This document shows positions 40,469-50,231 of a stretch of DNA of 64,000 nucleotides, in pieces. Below the pieces are notes generated by a model. The model worked only from the letters and a program-made list of their open reading frames with translations, had not been told where the DNA came from and did not search any database. The stretch is from assembly GCA_001782805.1 (NCBI GenBank), contig MFPT01000008.1, forward strand, positions 1 to 64,000, written 5' to 3'. The translations under genes and the position numbers were made by a program. Numbering within the stretch: the first letter of the stretch is position 1; the number at the start of each line of letters is the position of its first letter. The DNA is from Candidatus Magasanikbacteria bacterium RIFCSPHIGHO2_01_FULL_41_23. GTDB lineage: Bacteria > Patescibacteria > ABY1 > Magasanikbacterales > UBA922.

Positions 40469-41017
40469 ATGCCAGCAGAGATTAATCAGAAAAAACTGGT
40501 TTACCGAATTATCAAGAATCATGATCCTGAGGCATACGGACAATTATACGATTTGTTTGTTGCTCGTATTTATCGTTTCATCTTTTTCAAAGTCGGAAGT
40601 AAAGAAGAAGCTGAGGATTTGACCAGTGATGTTTTTTTGAAAACGTGGCAGTATTTAACCAAAAATAAAAGTTTAGAAATTAAAAGTTTTAGCGGTTTGA
40701 TTTATCAGATCGCGCGCAATGCTTTGGTTGATTTGTATCGAGCAAAAGCAAATCGCCAAGAATTTTCGTTGGATCTGGCAAATGAATTTATTATTGATGA
40801 GGAAAAATTTGGGGCCATTGACGCGAGCCACGATGTAGCTAGAATTTTACAGGCTTTGAAAAAAATTAAACAAGAGTATCAAGAAGTGTTGGTATTCAAA
40901 TATATTGAAGAGTTATCAATCAAGGAGATCGCGGAAATCTTAAAAAAGACACCGATTAATGTACGCGTCACATTGCATCGGGCAATGATTGTTTTAAAAA
41001 AGTCGCTCAAAGTATGA
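40469..41017 (+). CDS. ECF-type RNA polymerase sigma factor
   Basis: The start MPAEINQKK at 40469 gives 182 residues; the longer frame lies in the AT-rich leader. Region 2 reads LYDLFVARIYRFIFFKVGSKEEAEDLTSDVFLKTW and region 4 has EVLVFKYIEELSIKEIAEIL before RVTLHRAMIVLKKSL. ECF sigma factors direct RNA polymerase to a small regulon, often envelope genes. The stop overlaps the next ATG (ATGA), so it is coupled to the membrane protein, probably its anti-sigma partner. The S-layer-like gene downstream is a possible target. Confidence 0.9.
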   Translation: MPAEINQKKLVYRIIKNHDPEAYGQLYDLFVARIYRFIFFKVGSKEEAEDLTSDVFLKTWQYLTKNKSLEIKSFSGLIYQIARNALVDLYRAKANRQEFSLDLANEFIIDEEKFGAIDASHDVARILQALKKIKQEYQEVLVFKYIEELSIKEIAEILKKTPINVRVTLHRAMIVLKKSLKV

Positions 41018-42180
41018 ATCATGTTAAGCGACAATTAAGGCAGATAAAAGAAATAAAAGGTTTGGTTAATCCCGATCTTTTTTGGGTTACAAACAATCGC
41101 GCGCGACTGTTACAACAAATTAATAATACCGTAGTGCCGATTGAAAAACCGATAATTGGAGAAACAGCTCGTGTTTTCTGGTTTCAATTTCGTTCCAGCA
41201 CTGCCTTCCGTGTTATGCGTCCGGTTTTGACCGCGCTGACTGTGGCTGCGCTCGCAACCAGTGGCTGGATTGCCAGTGTCAGTGCTTCGTTCAATAGTTT
41301 GCCCGGAGATCGTTTGTGGGCAGTCAAACGCGCGGCTCAGAATACTGAAGTGGCAGTTAAAAGTTTTGGTGCTTCAAACGATAGAAAAGTGCAGTTGCAA
41401 CTTAATCTGGCAAAAAATCGAGTTGATGATATTAAAAAGGCAGTGGCGCAAAAATTAATTAATACTTCGCCCAGTGATTTGAAAAAGGCAGTTAAGGATT
41501 TAAGTGTCGCGACACAAGATGTCCAGACCGCGGTCAAACAAGTATCGTCCAACATTGTTGATCAGGAAAAAGTAGCCACTACCAAAAATAATCAATTGCA
41601 AGTTGTAGAAACAGTAAAAGACGTAGCCAAAGATACGAATAATTTAACCAAAGAATTAACATCAACCATTGTATCATCCACAGCCGCTGGAGCGGAGGTG
41701 ACAAAACAAGTTTTGGAAACGGTTAGAGTGGTAAACCAAACAAGCATTAATGCCATTGAAGTGGCAGTCAGAAATCAGGATGAGCTCAGTAAGAGCGGAG
41801 GAGAAACCGGATCGGCCAGAAATATTGTTTCGGAAAAAGTAGCTGATTTGGTACGATCAAACGAAGCTTTGACACAAGAAGTTAAAAATACAAATGATGA
41901 TTTGAAAATTATCGTTGCTGCACCAACAGGAACAGCCGCAATAATTGTACCGAATGTCAGCTCAACTCTTCCCGCTACTTTAACAACAAAGGAAATTAGT
42001 AGGGAAGCTGAAGAAAAAATAACAGCGACGCGCGAATCAGTCGCCGATATTAGAAAAAATATTGACAGTGGAAATTTGCAGGAAGCAGTAAATGGTTTGC
42101 GCGCGCTGAACGAAAGCGCGGTCACAGCCCAACAACTTTTGGTAAAAATCAAAACCAAAGTTGAAATCGATAAACGATAA
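41014..42180 (+). CDS. DUF5667-type membrane protein, probable anti-sigma factor
   Basis: This 388-residue protein has a cytoplasmic N-terminus of about 65 residues, one membrane helix (VLTALTVAALATSGWI) and then the DUF5667 signature FNSLPGDRLWAVKRA. A long helical Lys/Asp/Val-rich external domain with coiled-coil character follows. In CPR genomes such proteins are commonly paired with ECF sigma factors. Position and topology support an anti-sigma role; a typical zinc-binding anti-sigma motif is absent. Confidence 0.75.
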   Translation: MNHVKRQLRQIKEIKGLVNPDLFWVTNNRARLLQQINNTVVPIEKPIIGETARVFWFQFRSSTAFRVMRPVLTALTVAALATSGWIASVSASFNSLPGDRLWAVKRAAQNTEVAVKSFGASNDRKVQLQLNLAKNRVDDIKKAVAQKLINTSPSDLKKAVKDLSVATQDVQTAVKQVSSNIVDQEKVATTKNNQLQVVETVKDVAKDTNNLTKELTSTIVSSTAAGAEVTKQVLETVRVVNQTSINAIEVAVRNQDELSKSGGETGSARNIVSEKVADLVRSNEALTQEVKNTNDDLKIIVAAPTGTAAIIVPNVSSTLPATLTTKEISREAEEKITATRESVADIRKNIDSGNLQEAVNGLRALNESAVTAQQLLVKIKTKVEIDKR

Positions 42181-42182
42181 TG

Positions 42183-42308
42183 GCCGTTATACTGTATAGC
42201 TCTCAGTTTATTAGATTAACAAATTGTGAGCCATACAGTAACGGCTCCCACGACATAAAGTCGGCGGGCTACTATCACTAAAAGGTCGAATCCCGATTAA
42301 GTCGGGAA
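42183..42308 (+). promoter_or_regulatory. Structured 5' leader of the S-layer-like gene
   Basis: GCCGTTA...ACTGTAT...GCTC pairs with GAGC...ATACAGT...ACGGC (42183-42245) around an AT-rich loop. CGAC/GTCG (within 42248-42270) and CCCGATTAAGTCGGG follow. This is the same order of elements as in the leaders of the GC-rich genes: a large stem with an AT-rich loop, then GC-rich hairpins. The ATG follows at 42349 without a clear Shine-Dalgarno site. Confidence 0.6.
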
Positions 42309-42348
42309 AGTGTATAGTTTTATTTAAAGATACATTAGTATATTTATT

Positions 42349-45300
42349 ATGAATGATTTGAAGAAATTCGGTAAGAAGCTCTTCACTATGTCAGTGGTTA
42401 GTATGACCATTGCTTGGAGCGTTGGCTTGTCAGCCCTCGTCCCAGCCGGTGTTGTCGCCGCTACTTGTCCAGAGCTTGAAGCCGGAGACTTGTTCAAAGT
42501 TAAAGGGAACGCAGCAGTATATCTGTTGAATTCCAACATGGAACGTATGTACTTCCCCAATTCGGAAGTTTATAACACATGGTACAAGGATTTTAGTGGT
42601 ATCACTACCATTGAACCGGCCTGTGTTGACGCGTATCCATCCGGTGGTGGTGTTAACTTCCGCCCCGGTGCCCGTTTGGTAAAGAGCGCGGTTTCTCCGT
42701 CTGTCTTTGCCGTCGGTCCAGACAACATGAAACATAAAATCGCTGATGAGAAAGTTGCCGCTGCCCTTTATGGCAGTGCTTGGAGCAAACTTGTCCGCGT
42801 AATTCCTGATGTTTTTGACTCCAACTACAAAGTTGGCGCAGAACTTAAGGAAGCCAAACTTCATGATGGTCAATTGGTTATGAAGTCAGGTGATACGACT
42901 GTCTACTATGTTTGGATGGGAATGTTGAAGAAAGTAGATGGAACATTGCCTTCTCAGACAAGTGGTGATGTACGAACGGTTTCCGTTGAAACTTTAGCTT
43001 CAGTGTCAATGGACACAGCTACTGTTACCGGCGCAACCGTGACCACAAACCCAGCTCAGAAAGGTACTGCTACGAGTCCGACTACTCCGACAAGTGCGGG
43101 TAAGTTGAAGGTTAGTATTGCCGCCAATACCCCAAGTGGTACTTACGCAGTTAAGAGTGCGGCTCGCGTTCCATTTACTAACGTAGTATTTGAAAATACG
43201 AGTGGCGACACAGTTACCATTGATTCATTTAAAGTTGTTCGCGGTGGAGCTCCAGCAGTAAATGCTGACTTTACCACTGTCAACGTAGTTGATGAAATGG
43301 GTAATCTTTTGAATGATGCTGGCAAATCACTCAACTCCGAGAATATGGTTACTTTCACCGAGGACATTGTCCTTACAGCTGGTGCAAAGAAAACCTATAC
43401 TTTGGTTGGTGATATGGCTGGATCAGGTTTGACCGGTGGCAATGTTCCTACATTGGGTTTGTATTCGGTAGATACTAAGGCCACTGTTGAAGGTGTTTTA
43501 CCAATGTATGGTAACGCGGTAGTGACCAATGCTAACGTTACGCTGGGTACTGTTACTTTGGCCGAAGGTTCAACTATCGGTACGGTAACCAAACAGGTCG
43601 GCACTAAGGATGTTAACTTAGCCAGTTTGAAAATTACCGTTGCTACGGAAGATTTTCAAATCGGACGGGTTGTATTCTACAACTCCGGTACTGCGGCTGA
43701 TGGTGACATTGAAAAATTCGTTTTGAAATACAATGGTAACATTGTTGCTCAAGGCGCAATGAAAAATAAGTATTTGACCTTTGATTTATCCGCTTGTACG
43801 GCTGATTGTAAGTTGGAAAAAGGCAATGACAAGACCTTTAATGTCTATGCCGATTTGATCGCCGGTTCAGCTCGTACCTCAAATCTTGATATCCAGCGGA
43901 CAGTTCATGTCTTAGCCAAGGATCTTAAGAACAATTACTATGTAACTCCAACCAACAATGCCTCGGCCATGACCAATACGGTCACCGTGTCACAAGGTAA
44001 GTTGGATGTTTCTAAGACTAACAATGTTCCGACAGGCAATGTTCCTCGGAACGCAACCAATCAATCACTTGGTACTTGGAATTTCAAGGTTACAGGTGAA
44101 CCGGTTGATGTTCGTACCATTGTTTTCCGCCTCACGACCACTGGTACCATCGTACCAACCGGTCTTGACAGCATTACTTTGTACAACGCAGCTGGTAAAG
44201 CTTTGATCGGCGGTGTTGATGGTGCTGGATCAGCCAGCCCAGGATACGCCACTAGTACTGATTCCTTTACTCTCCCAGTCGGTGATAATATCCTGACTTT
44301 GAAAGCAAAAGTTGACAGTACAGCTGTGGCCAATGACACAATTGCTGTGGCCATTGACTTGACTAACACCAGCAACTTTGATGCTCGTGGGGTAAACAGT
44401 GGTGAAACTATCACTCTGGGAACCTATGCCACACCACAATCAGCAGTGTCGGCTAACACCATGACAGTCAAAGGTTCAGCTTTGCGCGTGACCACATTGT
44501 CAACTCCTCCCGCCACAACCTATGCGGCTGGTACGAATGACGTGGTCTTTGCCAAAGTTCTCTTCGATACTTCTGATTCTTCAGAAGATGCCAAAGTAAC
44601 TCAATTCATCATTACCAATACTACTGCAGGCGGTGCGAAGGGTATAAATATCCAAAGCGTTCGTTTGTTCGTGGATCTTGACGGAGATAGTTATGATGGA
44701 AAAGGCTCAGCAGTGGCATTGACTGAAACCCAAAGTGGAGCACAGTCAACCGCTAACACGGCCGAAGACCTAACCTTTAATCTTAGTGGCACTGATCAAT
44801 TCTTGGTCAAAGCCGGTAAGAAAGTAGAAGTATGGGTCAAAGGTAATATTGCTGGTGGCGCGGCCGCTGGTACTCATACCTTCTCGGTTGATACAGCCAA
44901 TGATATTGCTGCGACCGGTGCAACTACTGGCGGAACAATTACTGAAGTAATTGATTCAGCTGCCGGTCAGGCTATGACGGTTGGTGCGGCTGGTGGTACA
45001 GTTGAAGTATCGCTTGATCCTTCCAACCAAACTGCCAAGCAGTACGCCGCTGGTACTAAGGGTGTAACCCTAGCCACTTTCCGTTTCTATGCCACTTCCA
45101 GTGAAGACGTAGAATTGGACAAGATTAACTTGACCCAGTTAGTAACCGCCACTGCCAGCTCATCGTTCAAAGACTATGATATGGTCTACTTGTACAATGC
45201 GGCCGGAGATATGGTTGGTTCAGCCAGTCCAACAAGTACATCGGTCTTCATTGATTTGGCAGACAAAGCATTTGTGGCGAAATCAAGTGATACGAGTGGT

Positions 45301-46107
45301 ACATTGTTGGTAATTAAAGCTGATCTTTCCAGTATTGGTCCAAGCCAGAATGTAACTACTGGTGGACACAGTCTTGGTTATAAGATATTGGCGGCCAGTG
45401 CAGTAGGAGCTAAGGGTTCATTGACTGGTTCTACTTCCGTTGTGTATCTTGGTTCCAGTGTTCCGACTGGTCAAACTCATGTGATGTTTAAGGCTATCCC
45501 TACTGTCCAAGTATGTACTGGTACAGTTGATGATGCCTCTAACTGTAAACAAGTTAATGGTGTCTTGGCTAATGGTTCAAATGACTTGATTCGTTTCCGT
45601 GTCAAAGCTAATACCTCTGATGTCGGTCTCTACAAGTTTACCTTTGACATTACCACGACTACTGCTAGTGTTACTTCAGTTGAATTGTTCGATACCACTG
45701 AATCCAATGAAATATCATTGTATTCTAATACCGCTCTTGCTAGTACTCCTTATGTCGAAGCTCTATTCGATACGGATAGTAGCGGTGTTACTTCCGGTGG
45801 AGAAGAACGAACTGTTTCGGCCGGCACATCTCGTTACTTCGCTTTGCGTGGTACCCTAACTGCTGTTGCTACAGGAGCCTCAGTTTCTACCCGCTTAGGT
45901 GGTGATGCTGCTTCCTCTGCTGGTACAGTAAGTGCTACTCTTATGGATAGTGCTGTTACAGCTGATTCAACCGCTTTGCACGATGACTTTATCTGGTCAG
46001 ATCGCAGTGCTGGCGCTCATGCCACCACAACCCTTGACTGGACTAACGGTTATTTGGTTAATGGTTTGAACTCAGCTTCATCCACTCCGATTGTTGTCGC
46101 GAAATAA
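42349..46107 (+). CDS. S-layer-like surface protein
   Basis: The 1252-residue product has a signal peptide (KKLFTMSVVSMTIAWSVGLSALVPAGVVAA, cleavage near VAA|T). An N-terminal region rich in Tyr, Pro and Asp follows (YFPNSEVYNTWYKDF, with FRPGARLVK), as seen in CPR S-layer-like proteins. About 950 residues of Thr/Gly/Ala/Val-rich beta repeats complete it. Codons are more uniform and less AT-biased than in neighbours, as in a highly expressed gene. It has its own hairpin leader and a strong terminator. A main cell-surface layer protein is the best guess. Confidence 0.85.
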   Translation: MNDLKKFGKKLFTMSVVSMTIAWSVGLSALVPAGVVAATCPELEAGDLFKVKGNAAVYLLNSNMERMYFPNSEVYNTWYKDFSGITTIEPACVDAYPSGGGVNFRPGARLVKSAVSPSVFAVGPDNMKHKIADEKVAAALYGSAWSKLVRVIPDVFDSNYKVGAELKEAKLHDGQLVMKSGDTTVYYVWMGMLKKVDGTLPSQTSGDVRTVSVETLASVSMDTATVTGATVTTNPAQKGTATSPTTPTSAGKLKVSIAANTPSGTYAVKSAARVPFTNVVFENTSGDTVTIDSFKVVRGGAPAVNADFTTVNVVDEMGNLLNDAGKSLNSENMVTFTEDIVLTAGAKKTYTLVGDMAGSGLTGGNVPTLGLYSVDTKATVEGVLPMYGNAVVTNANVTLGTVTLAEGSTIGTVTKQVGTKDVNLASLKITVATEDFQIGRVVFYNSGTAADGDIEKFVLKYNGNIVAQGAMKNKYLTFDLSACTADCKLEKGNDKTFNVYADLIAGSARTSNLDIQRTVHVLAKDLKNNYYVTPTNNASAMTNTVTVSQGKLDVSKTNNVPTGNVPRNATNQSLGTWNFKVTGEPVDVRTIVFRLTTTGTIVPTGLDSITLYNAAGKALIGGVDGAGSASPGYATSTDSFTLPVGDNILTLKAKVDSTAVANDTIAVAIDLTNTSNFDARGVNSGETITLGTYATPQSAVSANTMTVKGSALRVTTLSTPPATTYAAGTNDVVFAKVLFDTSDSSEDAKVTQFIITNTTAGGAKGINIQSVRLFVDLDGDSYDGKGSAVALTETQSGAQSTANTAEDLTFNLSGTDQFLVKAGKKVEVWVKGNIAGGAAAGTHTFSVDTANDIAATGATTGGTITEVIDSAAGQAMTVGAAGGTVEVSLDPSNQTAKQYAAGTKGVTLATFRFYATSSEDVELDKINLTQLVTATASSSFKDYDMVYLYNAAGDMVGSASPTSTSVFIDLADKAFVAKSSDTSGTLLVIKADLSSIGPSQNVTTGGHSLGYKILAASAVGAKGSLTGSTSVVYLGSSVPTGQTHVMFKAIPTVQVCTGTVDDASNCKQVNGVLANGSNDLIRFRVKANTSDVGLYKFTFDITTTTASVTSVELFDTTESNEISLYSNTALASTPYVEALFDTDSSGVTSGGEERTVSAGTSRYFALRGTLTAVATGASVSTRLGGDAASSAGTVSATLMDSAVTADSTALHDDFIWSDRSAGAHATTTLDWTNGYLVNGLNSASSTPIVVAK

Positions 46108-46130
46108 TTTTGCCTCAACTCGTTCGGAAT

Positions 46131-46160
46131 ACAAGACTCCTCCTTTTGGGGGAGTTTTGT
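46131..46160 (+). terminator. Strong intrinsic terminator after the S-layer-like gene
   Basis: ACAAGACTCCTCC and GGGGGAGTTTTGT form a stable hairpin with a TTTT-containing descending arm. It closes the S-layer-like transcription unit. Confidence 0.8.
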
Positions 46161-46191
46161 ATATCCCGAGTTTAGTCGCAGGGGTTATCCC

Positions 46192-46220
46192 TTGATAATT
46201 TATGTGTCCTCTGTTATTAT
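46192..46220 (+). promoter_or_regulatory. Promoter of the TPR/Wzy genes
   Basis: TTGATA (46192-46197) and TATTAT (46215-46220) are separated by 17 bases. The ATG at 46250 follows with a short leader. Confidence 0.6.
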
Positions 46221-46249
46221 ATGGAGGTATAACTTTTTAATTGATAGTT

Positions 46250-46927
46250 ATGGAGAAAAAATGGGTTGTTATTTTGCTAGGCATTGCTTTTTTATTGTTT
46301 GGTTTGGGAAGTTGGTATTTTTTGTATATACAAAAAAGTGATGATATCTCTGTTAATGAAGATCCGTTGGCTGATATTAAAATACCAAATGCAGATGCCA
46401 CTACAAAAAAAATATACGAAGAAAAAATTAGCGCGACCAAAGAAATGTACCTAAAAATGCCTGATATTTGGGAAACATGGGTGGCAATTGGTAATTTGAA
46501 AAGCCTGTTTGGTGATTATGTTGGTGCATTGGCAGCTTATGAACAATCAGTGGCAATACAGCCAAATAATATTGTGGCTCAACGTAATATTGCAGTATTG
46601 TACGCCGAAAATTTACAGGATTATAAACAAGCAGAAGCGCATTATCGTCTGGCCATCAGGAATGAATTAAATAGAGCGGAGTTATACATGGATTTAATTA
46701 AAATCCAATGGAAAAAATTAAATAATGAAAACGCGGCCAAAATTACGTTGGAGGAAGGCTTAAAACGAACAAAGAATGATTATGATTTGGTATATTTTGC
46801 CATAGCATTTTATACTGAAATTGGCGATAAAGAAACTGCGGACAGTTATCAAAAAAAACTGGAAACAATTAGTCGACCGACTACACCACAACCAAGCTTA
46901 TTGGTTGTGCCAAACCAGAAACAATAA
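46250..46927 (+). CDS. Membrane-anchored TPR protein
   Basis: The ATG at 46250 is the more likely start (MEKKWVV). The 225-residue protein has an N-terminal membrane helix (VVILLGIAFLLFGLGSWYFLYI) and three to four tetratricopeptide repeats, for example YVGALAAYEQSVAIQPNN and YKQAEAHYRLAIRN. TPRs bind other proteins. It is followed 5 bases later by the Wzy-like gene that itself ends in TPRs, so it may organise a glycan-assembly complex. Confidence 0.8.
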   Translation: MEKKWVVILLGIAFLLFGLGSWYFLYIQKSDDISVNEDPLADIKIPNADATTKKIYEEKISATKEMYLKMPDIWETWVAIGNLKSLFGDYVGALAAYEQSVAIQPNNIVAQRNIAVLYAENLQDYKQAEAHYRLAIRNELNRAELYMDLIKIQWKKLNNENAAKITLEEGLKRTKNDYDLVYFAIAFYTEIGDKETADSYQKKLETISRPTTPQPSLLVVPNQKQ

Positions 46928-46932
46928 TTATT

Positions 46933-48987
46933 ATGAAAAAAAATTATCCGCGCGCGTTGTGGTGGTTGACAGTGGCAACATTTTTAGTACCACTCATTGT
47001 ATTGCCGTCATACTTTATTTTTCCGTTTATAGTTCCAAAGGTGTTGGTGTTTAGAACATTGGTTTTGTGTCAATTGGGAGTATTTTTGCTATGGTATTTT
47101 TCTAAACAGACAACGGTTCGGATAAGTCGAACACCGATTTCAATAGCGGTTTTATTTTTTTTCGCCAGTTTTACCTTATCCACTTTTTTTGGGACAGATT
47201 GGTATCATAGTTTTTGGGATAATCACGAACGCATGTTAGGTTTGTTTACGATTGCGCACTATGTACTGTATTACTTTATAATTACCACGACTTTCAAAGA
47301 AATGGATACGTGGCGTCGGTTATTATTATATTTTGTCATGGCAGCCAGTGTTGTGTTGGCAATAGCGTTATGGCAAAAAATTCAACCAAACTTTTTATTG
47401 AATAATAATAATGGTCGTACTTCGGCTACGTTGGGTAATGCCATCTATTTGGGAGGATATTGTGTTTGGCTTTTTTTTGTCAGTTGTTATCTGGCAGTTA
47501 CGGATACATTGGTGTGGCGACGTTGGTTACTGGGTTGTCTCGCTGTTTTGGCGATTTTGGGAATTATTGCGAGCGGAACACGCGGTTCAGTCCTTGGATT
47601 GGTAGTAGGTTTGGTCATCTTGTTTATCGTCTATTTTTGTATTCTCCCAAAAGAAAAACAGCGCGAGCGACGTATTATTGGGGTTGGGGGAGCTGTGGCA
47701 GTGCTTGGTTTTTTGGTTTTGTTTGCTTTTAGAACCACGTCTCTCGTCGCTCATATTCCGGCAGTGGGAAGTTTGTTAAATACTAATTTTATCGCCGGCA
47801 CAGCCAGTACTCGTATCATGGCTTGGAAAATCGCTTGGCAAGCGACGGAAGATCACCCATTGTTTGGTTGGGGACCAAACAATTTTGTCTATGCTTTTAA
47901 TAAATATTATAATCCTAGATTTTTGGAACATGGATGGGGAGAAACGTGGTTTGATAACGCGCATAATATTATTATGAACACTCTGACCACTCAGGGATTT
48001 GTGGGACTCTTGGCGTATCTATCATTGTTTGGTGCTACATTTTGGCAATTATTTCGGGCGTTTAAAAAAAATCATTTGTCAGTTCATTTGGTGGCGCTCA
48101 GCTCGGGTTTTTTAGTGGCGCATCTGGTACAAAATATATTTGTCTTTGAAAATATTACGTCGTATTTGTTTTTCTTTTTTTATCTGGCTTTTATTAATAG
48201 TATAACGCATTCGACTGATAAATTAGCCACCAACGAGACAATGTTTCGGTCAGTGTTTGGTGGTGTGACGAGGGTAGCAATTTGGGTGATGGTGATATTA
48301 TCAATTTGGGTGACTAATATTAGTCCGGCTCGAGCCAATATGGCCATGATTGATGTTTTTCGTACGATATATACGCAAGGCGATGTGGTAGCTGCTTATA
48401 ATGGCGTATTGGCGATTAGTTCGCCTCATCACGATGATAATCGCATGGATATGGCTCGTTTGATAACTCAATCTGCGTCCGAGTATTTACGGATCGGCAA
48501 AAAAGTCGAAGCTCAGCGTTTATTGAATTTGGCAATTTCAGAGTTGGATAAAAATCGGCTTTTGCATCCCAATGATATTCGCAATCATATTCAAGAAGCG
48601 CAATTATTACAAATCACTTTTGATGTGTCTAAAAATCCCGATTATTTGTTTAAAGCGGAAAGACTTTTGGAAGAAGCGCAGGTTTTTTCTCCGGCACGGC
48701 AACAAATTCAGTATGTGTTATCGATTTTGAAGAGTATGCTGGGTAAGCATAATGAAGCGATTGCTATTTTACGTAAAAGTGTGGCCGACAGTCCTACAAT
48801 CCCCGAAGGATGGTGGCGATTAGCATATATTCTGCAAAATGCCAAAAAAATTGAAGAGGCACAAAATGTAGTTCGTGAGGCACGAGCTCAAGGAATATTA
48901 TTTATCGGAGTGGGTGAAAACGTTGTTAACGAGATTTTGCCATTACCGGTTTCACCGACCAGTACGACCGGAACTAAAACTAAATAG
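46933..48987 (+). CDS. Wzy/O-antigen-ligase-like protein with C-terminal TPR domain
   Basis: The 684-residue protein has about eleven membrane helices, the TSATLGNAIYLGGY region and ASTRIMAWKIAWQATEDHPLFGWGPNNF, a classic Wzy_C-type loop, then a cytosol- or periplasm-side TPR tail (about 500-650). It would polymerise or transfer lipid-linked glycans, possibly onto proteins. The last 36 bases overlap the end of the convergent GT4 gene. It is the second Wzy-like gene in the window, suggesting two separate glycan outputs. Confidence 0.85.
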   Translation: MKKNYPRALWWLTVATFLVPLIVLPSYFIFPFIVPKVLVFRTLVLCQLGVFLLWYFSKQTTVRISRTPISIAVLFFFASFTLSTFFGTDWYHSFWDNHERMLGLFTIAHYVLYYFIITTTFKEMDTWRRLLLYFVMAASVVLAIALWQKIQPNFLLNNNNGRTSATLGNAIYLGGYCVWLFFVSCYLAVTDTLVWRRWLLGCLAVLAILGIIASGTRGSVLGLVVGLVILFIVYFCILPKEKQRERRIIGVGGAVAVLGFLVLFAFRTTSLVAHIPAVGSLLNTNFIAGTASTRIMAWKIAWQATEDHPLFGWGPNNFVYAFNKYYNPRFLEHGWGETWFDNAHNIIMNTLTTQGFVGLLAYLSLFGATFWQLFRAFKKNHLSVHLVALSSGFLVAHLVQNIFVFENITSYLFFFFYLAFINSITHSTDKLATNETMFRSVFGGVTRVAIWVMVILSIWVTNISPARANMAMIDVFRTIYTQGDVVAAYNGVLAISSPHHDDNRMDMARLITQSASEYLRIGKKVEAQRLLNLAISELDKNRLLHPNDIRNHIQEAQLLQITFDVSKNPDYLFKAERLLEEAQVFSPARQQIQYVLSILKSMLGKHNEAIAILRKSVADSPTIPEGWWRLAYILQNAKKIEEAQNVVREARAQGILFIGVGENVVNEILPLPVSPTSTTGTKTK

Positions 48988-50178
48988 TTTGTTGTATAAA
49001 ACAGTAGTTTTCGAAATCATTGGCAATAGTGAGTTTGAAAAAGAATTAATCAATATGATTGATTTTTTGTCCGAGAGGATGCGGTTAATATTGTCGGTAA
49101 TAACATTGGCGAGTGTTGTGGCATTATTAGGTTCTGTTAGCTCAAGTTGTGTATAGTGGTTAGTTAGGCTTGGTAAACCGCCAACTCTGGTCGCGACTAT
49201 AGGGAGATCCGCGGCCATTGCTTCCAGAATAGTGTATGGCAGGCCTTCTTTGCGCGAAGGCAAAACAAACAAATCAAATGCCGGCAAGAGTTCGGCTGCG
49301 TTGTCGTAATTGCCGAGTAAGTGTACATTGTTACTTTTTTGGGCAGTGATTAAATTTCGCAAATTGGTTTCTTCATGCCCGGAACCAATAATAAAAAAAT
49401 GCACGGTTGGCTTGTCCCGAGCAGCTTGTTCCGAGCGGAGTCGAGAGAATTCGAGAGAATTTTTTTCCATCATTATTTTCGCCGCGGCAATTAAAATATC
49501 CAGGCCTTTATTTTTATACAAATTCGCAATCGTGCCAATTAAAAAATCATCATTATTTTTTAAACCGGCCAACGTTAAAATTTTTTCTCGTGCTTCTTTT
49601 TTTGGCAAAAACTGTGGCGGAGCAATCCCAATGGGAATAACAGTTAATTTTTCCGTAGGGATATGCAGAATTTTTTCCGCGTCATTTTTTTCTTGGGGCG
49701 ATAAAACAATGATCGCGTCTTTTAAAAGCGCTGTCCATTTTTCCAAATAAAGATACAGTTTTTTTATAAACCAACTTCGTGATTCGTGAAATACCCAGCC
49801 ATGGACTGTATAAATAATTTTCGGTTTATTTTTAAGACCAATTCCTGCGAGGGATCCGAAAATTCCCGCTTTTGAGCTATTCAGATGAACAATTGACGGC
49901 TGTTGTTTTTTATACAGTAGTCGCAGTTCAAAAATTGCCAAAATATCATGATAGGGATTAATAGCTCTGCGCAAATGCTGTAACTGGAAAATTTTGGAGG
50001 GATTATTTTTTAGTTTATTTTGCAAATCTTGTGCAGTATTTGGCTCGCCAACAGCCACTGAAACAGAAAAGTCTTGATTTATTTTGGACGATAAATCAAA
50101 AACATAGCGCTGCGCTCCCCCCCAAGTCCCTTGGGTAATTACATAAAGAATCTTTTGTTTTTCTGATTGACTTTTCAT
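48952..50178 (-). CDS. Glycosyltransferase family 4 protein
   Basis: The 408-residue GT-B enzyme has TQGTWGGAQRYVFDLS at the N-terminus, IGTIANLYKNKGLDILI at the hinge, and the donor site LPSRKEGLPYTILEAM with TRVGGLPS. A Ser/Arg-rich stretch LEFSRLRSEQAARDKP (about residue 240-255) interrupts a region normally short in this family; it coincides with a palindromic repeat. It is convergent with the Wzy gene, overlapping by 36 bases, and divergent from the UXS-type gene. Confidence 0.88.
   Translation of the reverse strand: MKSQSEKQKILYVITQGTWGGAQRYVFDLSSKINQDFSVSVAVGEPNTAQDLQNKLKNNPSKIFQLQHLRRAINPYHDILAIFELRLLYKKQQPSIVHLNSSKAGIFGSLAGIGLKNKPKIIYTVHGWVFHESRSWFIKKLYLYLEKWTALLKDAIIVLSPQEKNDAEKILHIPTEKLTVIPIGIAPPQFLPKKEAREKILTLAGLKNNDDFLIGTIANLYKNKGLDILIAAAKIMMEKNSLEFSRLRSEQAARDKPTVHFFIIGSGHEETNLRNLITAQKSNNVHLLGNYDNAAELLPAFDLFVLPSRKEGLPYTILEAMAADLPIVATRVGGLPSLTNHYTQLELTEPNNATTLANVITDNINRILSDKKSIILINSFSNSLLPMISKTTVLYNKLFSFSSGRTGR
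49409..49460. repeat. Palindromic repeat inserted in frame in GT4 gene
   Basis: GCTTGTCCCGAGCAGCTTG, TCCGAGCGGAGTCGAGA and the duplicated TTCGAGAGAATT form the repeat. It keeps the reading frame and encodes the extra Ser/Arg-rich segment. Confidence 0.5.
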
Positions 50179-50231
50179 AGAGCCTATAGCATACTATATT
50201 CTGTAATAATTTTCAATATTTTGGCTAGAAT

